The notes below the pieces were generated by a model that saw nothing but the letters and a program-made list of their open reading frames with translations, did no database searches and was not told the origin of the DNA. DNA of 64,000 nt from Nitrospira sp. CR1.1 (GTDB taxonomy: Bacteria > Nitrospirota > Nitrospiria > Nitrospirales > Nitrospiraceae). Of the stretch, positions 17,226 to 26,025 are shown in pieces (within the stretch, counting starts at the first letter, position 1; every line of letters starts with the position of its first letter). Location: positions 310,001 to 374,000 of the forward strand of contig WIAF01000003.1 in assembly GCA_014055465.1 (NCBI GenBank), read 5' to 3'. Position numbers and translations under genes: made by a program.

Positions 17226-17996
17226 TCATCGCACACGATGACCGGCGGTACCGACGGGTATATCTGGGTCGAGAGGCAAATTCATGTCTGGCGCCGGGCC
17301 CGAGGACCGCCCGAAGATCTTCGCGCCGATAATCCCGATCTCATAGAGTATCATGAGCGGAACAGCCATCAGCAACATGGTGAACAAGGTGGCGTCCGGT
17401 GTCACGATAGCTGAAATGATCAAGGCCGCCATGATCGCATGTTTGCGGTAATGCGCCAGCACCGCCGCCGAGACCACACCCACCCGGGACAAAATGGTCA
17501 GCACCAGGGGCAATTCAAACGCACAACCGAAGATCAGCAGGAATTTGACGTTGAAATCGATATAGGTGCCGACACCGAGCGCCGGCGTGATGTCGCGATC
17601 CATCCCGAAGCTGACAAAAAAGTCGATGACCAGCGGCAGGATAACAAGATTACAAAAAATCAAGCCGAGCGCGAACAGGAGCGCGGCCAGCAGGAAAATC
17701 GGAATCGCCCAGCGCTGCTCCTTGGGAAGCAACGCCGGCGCGATGAACTTCCAGAATTGATAAAACACGATCGGCAGGCTGAGAATGAGGCCCGCCAGAA
17801 ACGACACCTTGATCGAGGCAAATAAGGCTTCGGTCGGTCCGTAAAAGACCAGCTGATTGGGGAACGGACGATTGAGCCAGGCGACCATCTCGGTTGAGTA
17901 GGCAAACGCCGCCGCAAACGCGACCCCCAAGGTGACCGCGATAATCAACAGCCGCTTCTTGAGCGACTGAATATGGGCGGCCAGTGGTGCGAGCAT
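17226..17996 (-). CDS. tatC: Twin-arginine translocase subunit TatC
   Basis: 256 residues with six predicted membrane segments. It has the TatC signature around SFLAGLILSLPIVFYQFWKF followed by the conserved Glu of ALLPKEQRWA, and the P-x-F/TPDATLF loop near the C-terminus. TatC recognises twin-arginine signal peptides and, with TatA/B, transports folded proteins. No tatA or tatB is present next to it; they must lie elsewhere. The next gene (propeller) may start inside the TatC stop codon. The short N-terminus MLAPLAAHIQSLKKR fits the usual cytoplasmic amphipathic start. A 99-base gap separates it from the upstream YdcH-like gene. Confidence 0.96.
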   Translation of the reverse strand: MLAPLAAHIQSLKKRLLIIAVTLGVAFAAAFAYSTEMVAWLNRPFPNQLVFYGPTEALFASIKVSFLAGLILSLPIVFYQFWKFIAPALLPKEQRWAIPIFLLAALLFALGLIFCNLVILPLVIDFFVSFGMDRDITPALGVGTYIDFNVKFLLIFGCAFELPLVLTILSRVGVVSAAVLAHYRKHAIMAALIISAIVTPDATLFTMLLMAVPLMILYEIGIIGAKIFGRSSGPAPDMNLPLDPDIPVGTAGHRVR

Positions 17997-18095
17997 TCCC
18001 GGTCTGAACCAACGCCTGGGCCGTCCGTTCCCCCTTGCCGCTCACCCGCGAGGGGCTTGCGAGAGGTTCCCGGAAGGCCTTCCCTCCCGCCCTCG

Positions 18096-18311
18096 TTACC
18101 GTGAGGAGCGGATGAGTTCGGCGATCTTATCCTTCGTGGCTAGCTTCTCTTTTTGCAGTTGTTTCTTCAGGACTTCTTCCGCCGGCGTGAGCACATGCCG
18201 TCGTTGCAAATCGGCCAGCTCCGCGTCGAGGCGATGGTGAGATTCTTCAAGGGCACGGAATTCTGTGTTGGATTGCCGTAACCGCTCAGTGATCGCCGTC
18301 TCCGTCTGCAT
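18096..18311 (-). CDS. YdcH/DUF465-family small helical protein
   Basis: 71 residues, almost entirely helical and charged, matching the DUF465 (YdcH) consensus: EFRALEESHHRLDAELADL, then LTPAEEVLKKQLQKEKLATK and DKIAELIR. Members are short coiled-coil hairpins of unknown function widespread in Proteobacteria and Nitrospirota. AGGAGGTGCGACATG gives a strong ribosome binding site. It lies between rimI and tatC in the minus-strand run. Confidence 0.85.
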   Translation of the reverse strand: MQTETAITERLRQSNTEFRALEESHHRLDAELADLQRRHVLTPAEEVLKKQLQKEKLATKDKIAELIRSSR

Positions 18312-18375
18312 GTCGCACCTCCTGGTTGACTACATACGTTCGTGGATGACCGTCGTGTTACCCGGCTCCCGGAAC

Positions 18376-18906
18376 TCACGCTCCAGGCCGCCTACACACC
18401 TCACTCACCTGCAGCGGCGCCATTTCCATGAGCACCGCATCCTCCTCGGGATTGACATAATACCGTGCCCGCGTCGCCGTCTGACGAAATCCCAGCCGGT
18501 AATAGAGCGTCTGCGCCTCGTGATTCGAGCCCCGCACCTCCAACATCGCCCGCGTTGCACCGCGTTCCAGCCCGGCTTGCAGAGCATTGCACACTAACCT
18601 CGTCGCCACGCCCTGCCGTCTGAACGGCGCCATCACCGCCAGGTTCATCAACCGCACTTCTTCAAAGACGATCCAAAAACAAAAATACCCCGCTACCGCA
18701 AGGGAGCCAGACTGAGGGTCGGGACACTTCGCGACCAAAAAATGTGCGAATGGGTTGCCGGACAGTTCAGCTGCCAACATTTTGCGCGTCCAGGGGGCTG
18801 AGAAGCAAGCCTGTTCGATGGCGAGCACCTCATCGAGGAGGCCGGAGGTCGCCGGTTCAATCAGGATCGAAGGTGATGTCATGTCAGAGGGAAAACTCCA
18901 TGGCAT
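18376..18906 (-). CDS. rimI: Ribosomal-protein-alanine N-acetyltransferase RimI
   Basis: 176 residues of GNAT fold. LDEVLAIEQACFSAPWTRKML is the typical RimI N-terminus. The acetyl-CoA loop reads MAPFRRQGVATRLV (R-x-x-G-x-A), and the C-terminal strand TLYYRLGFRQTATRARYYV matches the family's 'Y-x-K-x-G-F'. RimI acetylates the N-terminus of ribosomal protein S18. It begins just after tsaB, an arrangement (tsaB-rimI) shared by many bacteria, which supports both calls. The start at 18906 lies 4 bases after the tsaB stop; a second ATG (18882) is possible. The C-terminus is slightly longer than in E. coli RimI (148 residues). Confidence 0.9.
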   Translation of the reverse strand: MPWSFPSDMTSPSILIEPATSGLLDEVLAIEQACFSAPWTRKMLAAELSGNPFAHFLVAKCPDPQSGSLAVAGYFCFWIVFEEVRLMNLAVMAPFRRQGVATRLVCNALQAGLERGATRAMLEVRGSNHEAQTLYYRLGFRQTATRARYYVNPEEDAVLMEMAPLQVSEVCRRPGA

Positions 18907-18909
18907 GCG

Positions 18910-19734
18910 TTATGTGGTACGTCGTGAATCAGCGCTCTTAGGAACAGCTCGCCGTCGTCCCTGCGTCAGTTTGCTCGCCACCCGCTGGCGCCGCCGCTCC
19001 AGCGCAGACACCCCCTGCTGCTCGTCGAATTTGACTTCCGCTTCCGTGCGTTGGACATACCGAGGAACCAGTTCCTGTTCCGCAAGCTCCCCCTCATCCA
19101 GACGCTGTCGTCCGGCGAGCCCTACACTGACGGCTGAAGGATGTTGCTGCTCCGGGCTGACTTCCAGGATCTGCCCGCCGGCTGACTCAACGGCTTCCCG
19201 GATGTCCTTCCCATACGCCTGCCATCCGTCGCCAAAGCACGTGCAGGTTTTTGCCGCCTGTACGGCCCGCGCCACAGAAGCCGGAGGTCCAACTTGTTCG
19301 GCGATCAGGGTGCGCAACCCGGATTCCGGCAGCCACTCATAGGCAGCCCAGTACACTTCATTGTGCCGACTTTTCAGCACAGGCACCAGCAGGCCCTTCA
19401 CGTCGCGCAGGTTCCAAGCCATGGCTTCCAAGGTCGGCACCGGTGCAATCGGTAGACCCAACACCGCACGAAACCCTAACATGGTCGCGAGCCCGACCCG
19501 GAGTCCGGTAAAAGAACCGGGCCCGATCGACACCGCCAGGCTCTGAAGTTCTTTCAGCGTGATACTCCCCTCGCGCAGCACACGATCGATAGCGCCCATG
19601 AGCGAGCGCGCATGCGACCCATCGGCGTCCTGCTCGACCAGGGCCAACACCTTGTCGCATTGAAGCAACGCCACGCTTTGCCAGGCCGTCGCAGTATCGA
19701 TTGCTAACAAATAATGATCCGGCTGCGGCCTCAT
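18910..19734 (-). CDS. tsaB: tRNA t6A biosynthesis protein TsaB (YeaZ)
   Basis: 274 residues. The N-terminal ASKHA fold starts LLAIDTATAWQSVALL; HARSLMGAIDRVL and SIGPGSFTGLRVGLATMLGF are the TsaB signatures. TsaB pairs with TsaD and TsaE to make the universal t6A37 modification of ANN-decoding tRNAs. The protein is about 40 residues longer than E. coli TsaB (231), the extra part being a basic, Arg-rich C-terminal tail. The start codon overlaps the stop of the upstream lipoprotein gene (ATGA, 19731-19734), and rimI follows. Confidence 0.93.
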   Translation of the reverse strand: MRPQPDHYLLAIDTATAWQSVALLQCDKVLALVEQDADGSHARSLMGAIDRVLREGSITLKELQSLAVSIGPGSFTGLRVGLATMLGFRAVLGLPIAPVPTLEAMAWNLRDVKGLLVPVLKSRHNEVYWAAYEWLPESGLRTLIAEQVGPPASVARAVQAAKTCTCFGDGWQAYGKDIREAVESAGGQILEVSPEQQHPSAVSVGLAGRQRLDEGELAEQELVPRYVQRTEAEVKFDEQQGVSALERRRQRVASKLTQGRRRAVPKSADSRRTT

Positions 19735-20600
19735 ACACGTCCCAGTTCACCCGGCTTGATTGGCTCATTCGGAACCAATTCATGAAACGTCACCTGCAGA
19801 CTGCCGGATCCCTGCCCATCAGTCATGCGGATGGTAAAGGGACGCATGATACGTGTGCCGGCCTCAGGAGTCTGTCCACTGGACGCTAGGATAGCCGGCG
19901 GCAAAGGACCAACTGGGCGATAATCGTCGAATTGCATCGTGGCTTCAACCTCGCCGGCGGAAGTCAGCCGCTCCTCCTGAATCACCAGCAAATTCCGGCG
20001 ATCAAACCAGATGCGCCGACTCACCTGAGGAGCCGCGCCGTTCATCCCCGGTGCCGTTACCACATCCAACCGGTAGCGGGCGCCTTCCTCCGACAAGCGG
20101 ACCTGTTCCTGCGGCCCCACAACCTGCGTACCCATAATGCCGCTCATGGCCCACACGCTCAACTGAAAGGGACGCGTGAGCTGCCCCAGTTGATCGGCCT
20201 CAGATGGACGACCGGTCACTTCACGCCCCATGGTTGGCAGACGAAGCTTGAACTGATCTTCGATCTGCACGAACTCGAAAATCTCACTTCCCACCGCCGA
20301 GAACCCGCGCAGTCTGATGGCGTTGGGGCGTTGATAAAACACCGTGCCCTGGACGCGTTGGCCGATGGGCAGGATACCGCCGGTGATCTTCGCGCTGAAG
20401 AGGCCCTTGATCGTACGCACTTCTTCCGCCCGCTCCTGCAGCAGCGCGGTCAATTGTTCCGCCGTCGCCTCTTTCAGTGGAATGGTCTCCGCGGGGCCAA
20501 ACAGCGCGCAGCCGGAAACGGTGAAGACACAGAGCAGGAGGGCGCAGATCAGCCGCCGCGCTCGTTCCTCGTGTTCCTTGTTACTTCCCACGTTTCTCAC
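19731..20600 (-). CDS. LolA/LolB-like or DUF4292-like lipoprotein
   Basis: 289 residues starting with a lipoprotein signal (basic stretch EERARRLICALLLCVFTVSGC; lipid Cys at residue 31). The mature part resembles LolB/DUF4292-type beta-cups: VRTIKGLFSAKITGG, GTVFYQRPNAIRLRGFSAVG and later YRLDVVTAPG. Proteins of this shape bind lipoproteins or hydrophobic ligands and sit in the outer membrane. The GTG start lies inside the radA stop (GTGA) and its stop overlaps the tsaB start, so it is translated between them. The chaperone-like role is a family-level inference; the exact ligand is unknown. Confidence 0.75.
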   Translation of the reverse strand: MRNVGSNKEHEERARRLICALLLCVFTVSGCALFGPAETIPLKEATAEQLTALLQERAEEVRTIKGLFSAKITGGILPIGQRVQGTVFYQRPNAIRLRGFSAVGSEIFEFVQIEDQFKLRLPTMGREVTGRPSEADQLGQLTRPFQLSVWAMSGIMGTQVVGPQEQVRLSEEGARYRLDVVTAPGMNGAAPQVSRRIWFDRRNLLVIQEERLTSAGEVEATMQFDDYRPVGPLPPAILASSGQTPEAGTRIMRPFTIRMTDGQGSGSLQVTFHELVPNEPIKPGELGRV

Positions 20601-21958
20601 GCCAGCACTGCGTCCAAGGCGTCTCCGACTTCACGAATGCCGATCATTTCGATCCCGTCAACCGGATCGAGTTTCGCCACATTCCGCTCCGGCAACAGGC
20701 AACGCTTGAAGCCCATCTTTGCGGCTTCGCGAATCCGCAATTCCGCCTGGCTGATTGCCCTCACCTCGCCGCCCAGTCCGACTTCACCCATCACCAAAGT
20801 CGTGAAATCGATCGGGCTCTCGCGCAAGCTCGACGTGACGGCGGCGACAATGCCTAAATCGATGGCCGGTTCGTCGATATGGATTCCGCCGACCACATTG
20901 ACGTACACATCCTGACCCGAGAGATGCATGCCCAGGCGCTTTTCCATCACCGCCAGCAGCAACGACAAGCGATTCGGTTCCACCCCGTTGGCCATGCGCT
21001 TGGGCATGGGATAATTGGTGCTCGACACCAGCGCTTGCAATTCGACCAGAATCGGCCGCGTTCCCTCCAGACTGGACACCACCACAGAGCCGGTGCTGCG
21101 TTGCGGCCGCTCGGCGAGAAACAACTCGGAGGGATTGCTGACCTCTTCCAGTCCGCCGTCTTTCATCTCGAAGACGCCAATTTCGTTCGTGGACCCGAAC
21201 CGGTTTTTCACGGCGCGCAAAATGCGGAAACTGTGGCTCTTGTCGCCTTCGAAGTACAACACCGTATCGACGATATGTTCCAGCAACCGGGGGCCGGCAA
21301 TCGCCCCTTCCTTTGTGACATGCCCGATGATGAACACGGGGACATGGTTGCGCTTCGCGAACCACATCAACTGCCCGGCCACTTCCTGCACCTGGCTGAT
21401 ACTGCCCGGCGCCGATGTCAGTTGCTCGGTATAGACGGTCTGAATCGAGTCCACAACGACCGCCGCCGGCTTGATTTCCTGAATGGCTTTGAGAATTTGT
21501 TCGAGGGAGGTTTCTCCGAGAATGAGGAGGTGCTTGCCGCCGATGCCAAGCCGTTCGCCCCGCATCTTGATCTGCCGGGGAGACTCCTCCCCGGAGACAT
21601 ACAACACCTGCTCGCCCGCTCCCGCCAGCAGGGGCAACGCCTGCAACAATAACGTCGTTTTGCCAATGCCCGGGTCGCCGCCGATCAACATCACAGAGCC
21701 GGGCACCACGCCGCCGCCCAGAACCCGGTCGAACTCGCTCATTCCCGTGCTGTGCCGGGGCTCGCCCACGATTTCGATGTCGGAGATGGGCATGGCAACC
21801 GCCATTGGCGAGGCTGGCATCCCCTGGCGACCTTTGGGAGCGGCCGGCAGACGCTCTTCCTTGAGCGTATTCCAGCCGCCGCAGTCGGGGCAACGTCCGA
21901 GCCAGCGCGGCGCCTGATGGCCGCATGCCTGACAATGAAACGTCGTCTTCGCCTTCAT
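20597..21958 (-). CDS. radA: DNA repair/recombination protein RadA (Sms)
   Basis: 453 residues with the three RadA parts. Residues 1-30 form a zinc ribbon (Cys9, Cys12, Cys23, Cys26). A RecA-like ATPase core follows with Walker A GGDPGIGKTTLL (Lys100), Walker B VVVDSIQT and the RadA-specific KNRFGSTNEIG. A C-terminal Lon-protease-like domain ends it (VNVVGGIHIDEPAIDLGIV). It branch-migrates recombination intermediates and supports DNA repair. Size equals E. coli RadA (460). It sits upstream of the lipoprotein-tsaB-rimI genes and 157 bases downstream of the SpoU methyltransferase, in the long minus-strand run. Confidence 0.96.
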   Translation of the reverse strand: MKAKTTFHCQACGHQAPRWLGRCPDCGGWNTLKEERLPAAPKGRQGMPASPMAVAMPISDIEIVGEPRHSTGMSEFDRVLGGGVVPGSVMLIGGDPGIGKTTLLLQALPLLAGAGEQVLYVSGEESPRQIKMRGERLGIGGKHLLILGETSLEQILKAIQEIKPAAVVVDSIQTVYTEQLTSAPGSISQVQEVAGQLMWFAKRNHVPVFIIGHVTKEGAIAGPRLLEHIVDTVLYFEGDKSHSFRILRAVKNRFGSTNEIGVFEMKDGGLEEVSNPSELFLAERPQRSTGSVVVSSLEGTRPILVELQALVSSTNYPMPKRMANGVEPNRLSLLLAVMEKRLGMHLSGQDVYVNVVGGIHIDEPAIDLGIVAAVTSSLRESPIDFTTLVMGEVGLGGEVRAISQAELRIREAAKMGFKRCLLPERNVAKLDPVDGIEMIGIREVGDALDAVLA

Positions 21959-22115
21959 TCGAGTTCGCCTCGGATTGCAACCCCTGCTTTACGGCATCGT
22001 AAAGGAAACGGGAGAGAAAAAGGAAGGAGGCGCAGTACGCGATGCCCGGCAATACTGGGGAACGTTACAACAGGAGTCGCCCAGATGATCGGCAGGGCAC
22101 TGCAGACCGATGCAC

Positions 22116-22988
22116 TCACCCGTGAGCGGCTTCGGTCGACAGTCCGGCGAAGTGGAACAGGGTAATGGCGGCGGCGGTCGCGGCGTTCAGGGATTCAACC
22201 CCGGGTTTCAGTGGGATGGTGAATCGGACTGTGGCGGCCTCAAGAATAGCGTCAGACAACCCCCGACTCTCACTGCCAATTGCAACGATGGTGCGAGCCG
22301 GAATAGTCTGAATGGATCGAATGGGGACGCTGTGCGAATGATTCCCGACATCGGCCGCCATAATGGTGCAGCCGAAACTGAGCAGGTCTTCCAAACTCGT
22401 GCGGGAAAAGATCGGGAGTTGAAAGAGGGTGCCGGCGGTTGCTCGCACGACTTTCGGATTAAACACATCGACGGAATGAGGCGCAATCCATAAGGCACTC
22501 ACGCCCAGCCCCGCCGCCGTTCGAATAATGGTCCCAATGTTCGCCGGATCTTGCAGCATGTCGCCGTACAGGCCGAAGATTCTGGGCTGCGCCAGAATGG
22601 TGGCCTGATCCCAGGTGGGTTGATGCACGATGGCGAGGACGCCGCTCGACGTTTCGACATCAGACAATTGAGCCAACTGATGCTCGGGACACGTGTGCAC
22701 GGTACAACCGCTGCGAACAATCTCCTGCACCACCTCCGGTGACTGACGTTCGAGAAATGTGGGAGCGATGACGAGACAGACGATCTGGTGAGGCGCCGAC
22801 CGCACCAATTCAAGGATGGGTTTGGCGCCTTCGAGCACAAAGACCCGCTCGCGGTCGCGCGTACGTTTTGTCTTGGCGACATCCCTGATATGGGAAAGAA
22901 AGTTGCGAGAGACAGTGCGGGATGAGAAGGTCAACAGGTACCTGGCGGTCGCGGCACTACTGCGAGGAGGGGTGCTGACTAGCACCAC
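22116..22988 (-). CDS. SpoU/TrmH-family RNA 2'-O-ribose methyltransferase
   Basis: 290 residues. An N-terminal substrate-binding domain precedes the SPOUT knot with its three motifs: LYGDMLQDPANIGTIIRTA (motif 1), IVAIGSESRGLSD (motif 2) and IPLKPGVESLNAATAAAI (motif 3). The family methylates 23S rRNA (RlmB type) or tRNA; the length (RlmB is about 243) and the N-terminal extension do not decide which. The GTG start at 22988 lies just 15 bases after the coiled-coil gene's stop. A transferred 2'-O-methyl group comes from AdoMet. Confident on family, less so on substrate. Confidence 0.9.
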   Translation of the reverse strand: MVLVSTPPRSSAATARYLLTFSSRTVSRNFLSHIRDVAKTKRTRDRERVFVLEGAKPILELVRSAPHQIVCLVIAPTFLERQSPEVVQEIVRSGCTVHTCPEHQLAQLSDVETSSGVLAIVHQPTWDQATILAQPRIFGLYGDMLQDPANIGTIIRTAAGLGVSALWIAPHSVDVFNPKVVRATAGTLFQLPIFSRTSLEDLLSFGCTIMAADVGNHSHSVPIRSIQTIPARTIVAIGSESRGLSDAILEAATVRFTIPLKPGVESLNAATAAAITLFHFAGLSTEAAHG

Positions 22989-23003
22989 CTCCCCGCTATC
23001 AAT

Positions 23004-23345
23004 CTATTTGCGTTTCTTCCCTGAAGCAGCTTCAGCGGCACGGATCCGTTGGGCGCGCACCTTGGCTCGTTTGAGAGCCGACAGCTTGCCGCGTGTGCGG
23101 TCACGTTCAGCCTTCAATCGCTCCAATTGAGCACGGAGATGAACGCGTTCCTCTTTATAGATACTGGCACATTCGGCGGGAGATAAGTTCGTCCAGTCTC
23201 CGGTTCCACGTGCCCGCTTGATCCGGGCTTCCAGGGATTCACGTAGCAGCCTCTCGCGCATCGACATCAACGACTGCAAGGCTTCCTGCCGCCGCTGGAC
23301 TTCTTCCTCTTCGGCCATAATGCCGCGAATGTCGGTTCCTAACAT
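23004..23345 (-). CDS. Small basic coiled-coil protein
   Basis: 113 residues made of two long charged helices (EEEEVQRRQEALQSLMSMRERLL and YKEERVHLRAQLERLKAERD), separated by a short polar linker with WTNLSPAECASIY. The C-terminus is strongly basic (KLSALKRAKVRAQRIR...KKRK). It has no signal peptide or membrane segment. It heads the minus-strand run that includes the SpoU methyltransferase and RadA. A basic helical hairpin suggests a nucleic-acid or ribosome-associated role, but that is inference; I recognise no named family. Confidence 0.75.
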   Translation of the reverse strand: MLGTDIRGIMAEEEEVQRRQEALQSLMSMRERLLRESLEARIKRARGTGDWTNLSPAECASIYKEERVHLRAQLERLKAERDRTRGKLSALKRAKVRAQRIRAAEAASGKKRK

Positions 23346-23432
23346 CGGCTGATCCTCCTCGCTGGGGATATCAATAAGAACGCCTCATTCTACCCGATTT
23401 GGATGCCTTTGTTCTACCTAGGAGAATGGGAC

Positions 23433-23450
23433 GTAACATATTGATGTTAC
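23433..23450. promoter_or_regulatory. Palindromic operator candidate upstream of XRE regulator
   Basis: GTAACAT (23433-23439) and ATGTTAC (23444-23450) are perfect inverted 7-mers around the 4-base spacer ATTG. The site lies about 60 bases upstream of the XRE-family regulator and would be a good autoregulatory operator for it or for the divergent minus-strand run. Confidence 0.5.
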
Positions 23451-23508
23451 AGACAAGTATTGAACAGCGCCGAAAAAGTCACGTTGCAGGGCCGGAAAGG
23501 GATGCAGT

Positions 23509-23991
23509 ATGATCGGCGCCATGCCACACATCGGAACCCTGGTTCGCGCTTGGCGGGTGTCTCAAAAATGTTCTGAGCAGGCTTTTGCTCAACGAGCCGG
23601 GATCGCCCCGACTCTCTTGGAGTCGTTGGAGTCGGAACAACTCGATCCCACCGCCTCGACCCTGGAAGCCTTGGCGGATGCATTGAAAATTCCCCTCCCC
23701 TGGCTCTTCATCCACCCGACAGAATTCGACCTTCTCTGCAAAGACGACGAAGAAGAGCCGGCTCCTCTGTCCACATTAACCGGAACAGACCCGGTGCTGG
23801 AAAGACTGCTGCTGGCAGCCGGGCACGATCGAACGCTCTTCGTGCTCCTCACCGCACTCATGCAGAGTGGAGACCCGAAACTGCTCCGCGCCGCCGAAGT
23901 GAGCCTGCGTAGTCTCGTGAAACAATCCAAACAGGCCACGGTCCCCTGGCAATCCCGGCCGCCGGGCCATTTTGAACCACCCAGCGATTAA
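23509..23991 (+). CDS. XRE-family transcriptional regulator with helix-turn-helix
   Basis: 160 residues. Residues 10-58 are a helix-turn-helix of the Cro/C1 (XRE) type: LVRAWRVSQKCSEQAFAQRA (helices 1-2) followed by GIAPTLLESLESEQLDPTAS (recognition helix) and LEALADALKIPLPWLF. The C-terminal half is Leu-rich and acidic, a possible dimerisation or ligand domain. GGAAAGG lies about ten bases before the ATG at 23509; a second ATG (23521) is possible. It is on the plus strand between two minus-strand operons, with a perfect palindrome upstream. It probably acts as a repressor on itself or the neighbouring divergent transcripts. Confidence 0.88.
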   Translation: MIGAMPHIGTLVRAWRVSQKCSEQAFAQRAGIAPTLLESLESEQLDPTASTLEALADALKIPLPWLFIHPTEFDLLCKDDEEEPAPLSTLTGTDPVLERLLLAAGHDRTLFVLLTALMQSGDPKLLRAAEVSLRSLVKQSKQATVPWQSRPPGHFEPPSD

Positions 23992-24014
23992 CGCCCTACC
24001 TCATTCACGCCGCA

Positions 24015-26021
24015 TCATGTTTTGCTATGGGTTGCGTGAACATGTTCGGAGTCTCCTTTGGCTTGAGCCGCCCGCACCAGGAAGAAACCGACCAACGACA
24101 ATGCGACAAGCCCCGGCCAGCCGCCTAACGGCGGATCGGCGAATAACTGGAACGGATCTCCTCCCAACGACGGCCAGACAGAACTCATGGCGATCGGAAG
24201 CGCCAGCAGGATACCAACCATCGCTTCACCGGTCACGAGCCCGGCGGCGCATAGAAGCCCTCGATCGGACGAAGATGTCTCAGGAGCCAGTCTCCCCCTC
24301 CGCACATACTCTGCCAGCAGCCCGCCAAACAAGATCGCAGCCGACAATTTGAGAGGCAGGTACATACCAAGCGCCACGGCTAGCACCGGAAAACGAAGCA
24401 GGGCCTGCCGTCGCGCCTGCCATTCGTCCGCTCCGATAATGACCACACCGATCACCATCCCGATCCCGACCAAGTTCCAGGGTAACGATCCGCCGAACAC
24501 TCCCTTGGCAAGGTTGGCCATTAACGTCGCCTGCGGCGCGCTGAGGGGGTGGGCATGTTCGACAGTCGCCGCTCCAATGCCGTATTTCACCTGTAGCAGC
24601 GACAGCACCGGCACGATGACGGCCGCACCTGTCGCCACCCCGATGACCTGCATCACCTGCTGCTTCCAAGGCGTCGCCCCGACCAGGTGTCCGGTTTTTA
24701 GATCTTGCAGATTGTCGCCACCCATGGCGGCGGCGCAACAGACGACCGCCCCCACTAGCAAAGCTGCCGCCGGACCAGCCGGATGTTCACGCCCCAGAAT
24801 GCTTAATAGCAGCAGCGCCGCGAGCATGATCGTCGCGATGGTCACGCCAGACACCGGGTTGCTCGAACTCCCGACCAGGCCCGCCATATACCCGGCCACG
24901 GCAGAAAAGAGAAAGGCCGTCACCACCATCAGTACCGTTAATCCAGCGCCAGCGACAACACGTTGATCCAGCAGGTGGGAGTACAGGAACAGCATGGGCG
25001 CCAGCGAGGCCACGGTCAGACCGAGTAACCAGAACACGCCGGCATCCCGATCAGTGCGCAGCGCCGAACCGGCACGATTGTCCCCACGAGCCGTATAGAG
25101 CGAGACCAACTGCCGGAGACTCTGCAGGATCGGGCCTCGAACCTGAATCAGGGTCCAGACTCCTCCCACCAGCATGGCGCCGATGCCGATGTAGCGAATC
25201 TGCCCGCTCCAGATGGTCTTCGCCGCCGCCACACCAGTCAGGCCGTCCGGCGCCCCCACGAGCGCCTGATACAAGGGCAGGAGCACCAACCAACCGAGCG
25301 CCCCGCCGAGAAACACAACCAGCGCCGTATTGAGACCGATGATGTAGCCGACCGCCACGAGCGCCGGCGAAAGGTTGAGTCCCCCATAGAAGGTCACGCG
25401 GCCAAACTCAAGCGCCCCTTCGAGCGCTTCGCTCCAGAGCTTCAACCCGCCTTCGGCAAACTTCAACCCGCCTCCCAAAGCCGTTGCGCGTAATAACAAG
25501 CGAACCCGGCCGCCGGCATGTCCACCTGAGACAGCGCCGATCTTCAGCACCTCGGCCGTGGCGACCCCCTCGGGAAAACGAAGGCGGGCATGAATGATCA
25601 AGGCGCGGCGCAATGGAATCGTGAACAACACCCCCAGCACCCCGCCAACCAGCGACACAGTGAAGGTTTGCCAATAATCGAAGCTCGTCCAATAGCCGAT
25701 GAGGACCAGACCCGGAATGGTAAAAATCACACCCGCCGCCAACGCTTCACCCGATGAGGCGGCGGTTTGCACGATATTGTTTTCAAGAATATTGGACTGA
25801 CGAAAGAGCCGCAGCACCGCCATGGACACGACGGCAGCGGGAATGGAGGCGGAGACGGTCATCCCCGCAAACAGACCCAAATAGGCATTGGCGCCCGCCA
25901 AGACGGCGGCCAGCAGGACCGAGAGGACGACCGCTTTGGGGGTGATTTCCGGCAGCGACACAGAGGCTGGCACGAGCGGCGCATCCACAGGCTCCCCAGG
26001 CCCCTCATGCTCGCGCATCAT
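24015..26021 (-). CDS. OPT-family oligopeptide transporter
   Basis: 668 residues with about fourteen to sixteen hydrophobic segments. The opening GANAYLGLFAGMTVSASIPAAV is the OPT superfamily signature, repeated in a second half (LLVGAVVCCAAAMGGDNLQDL, where the conserved NL/Q-DL loop is visible). These symporters import oligopeptides or metal chelates across the inner membrane. The start at 26021 (MMREHEG) lies 4 bases after the stop of the RlmI-like methyltransferase, so the pair is probably one operon. It is convergent with the XRE gene. The ligand is unknown. Bacterial members are usually about 550-680 residues, matching this length. Confidence 0.93.
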   Translation of the reverse strand: MMREHEGPGEPVDAPLVPASVSLPEITPKAVVLSVLLAAVLAGANAYLGLFAGMTVSASIPAAVVSMAVLRLFRQSNILENNIVQTAASSGEALAAGVIFTIPGLVLIGYWTSFDYWQTFTVSLVGGVLGVLFTIPLRRALIIHARLRFPEGVATAEVLKIGAVSGGHAGGRVRLLLRATALGGGLKFAEGGLKLWSEALEGALEFGRVTFYGGLNLSPALVAVGYIIGLNTALVVFLGGALGWLVLLPLYQALVGAPDGLTGVAAAKTIWSGQIRYIGIGAMLVGGVWTLIQVRGPILQSLRQLVSLYTARGDNRAGSALRTDRDAGVFWLLGLTVASLAPMLFLYSHLLDQRVVAGAGLTVLMVVTAFLFSAVAGYMAGLVGSSSNPVSGVTIATIMLAALLLLSILGREHPAGPAAALLVGAVVCCAAAMGGDNLQDLKTGHLVGATPWKQQVMQVIGVATGAAVIVPVLSLLQVKYGIGAATVEHAHPLSAPQATLMANLAKGVFGGSLPWNLVGIGMVIGVVIIGADEWQARRQALLRFPVLAVALGMYLPLKLSAAILFGGLLAEYVRRGRLAPETSSSDRGLLCAAGLVTGEAMVGILLALPIAMSSVWPSLGGDPFQLFADPPLGGWPGLVALSLVGFFLVRAAQAKGDSEHVHATHSKT

Positions 26022-26025
26022 CGCC

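Noticed and set aside
20784-22052. 422-residue minus-strand frame overlapping radA
   Set aside because: Same strand but different frame from radA; low-complexity Arg/Gly-rich translation, whereas the radA frame contains all RadA motifs.
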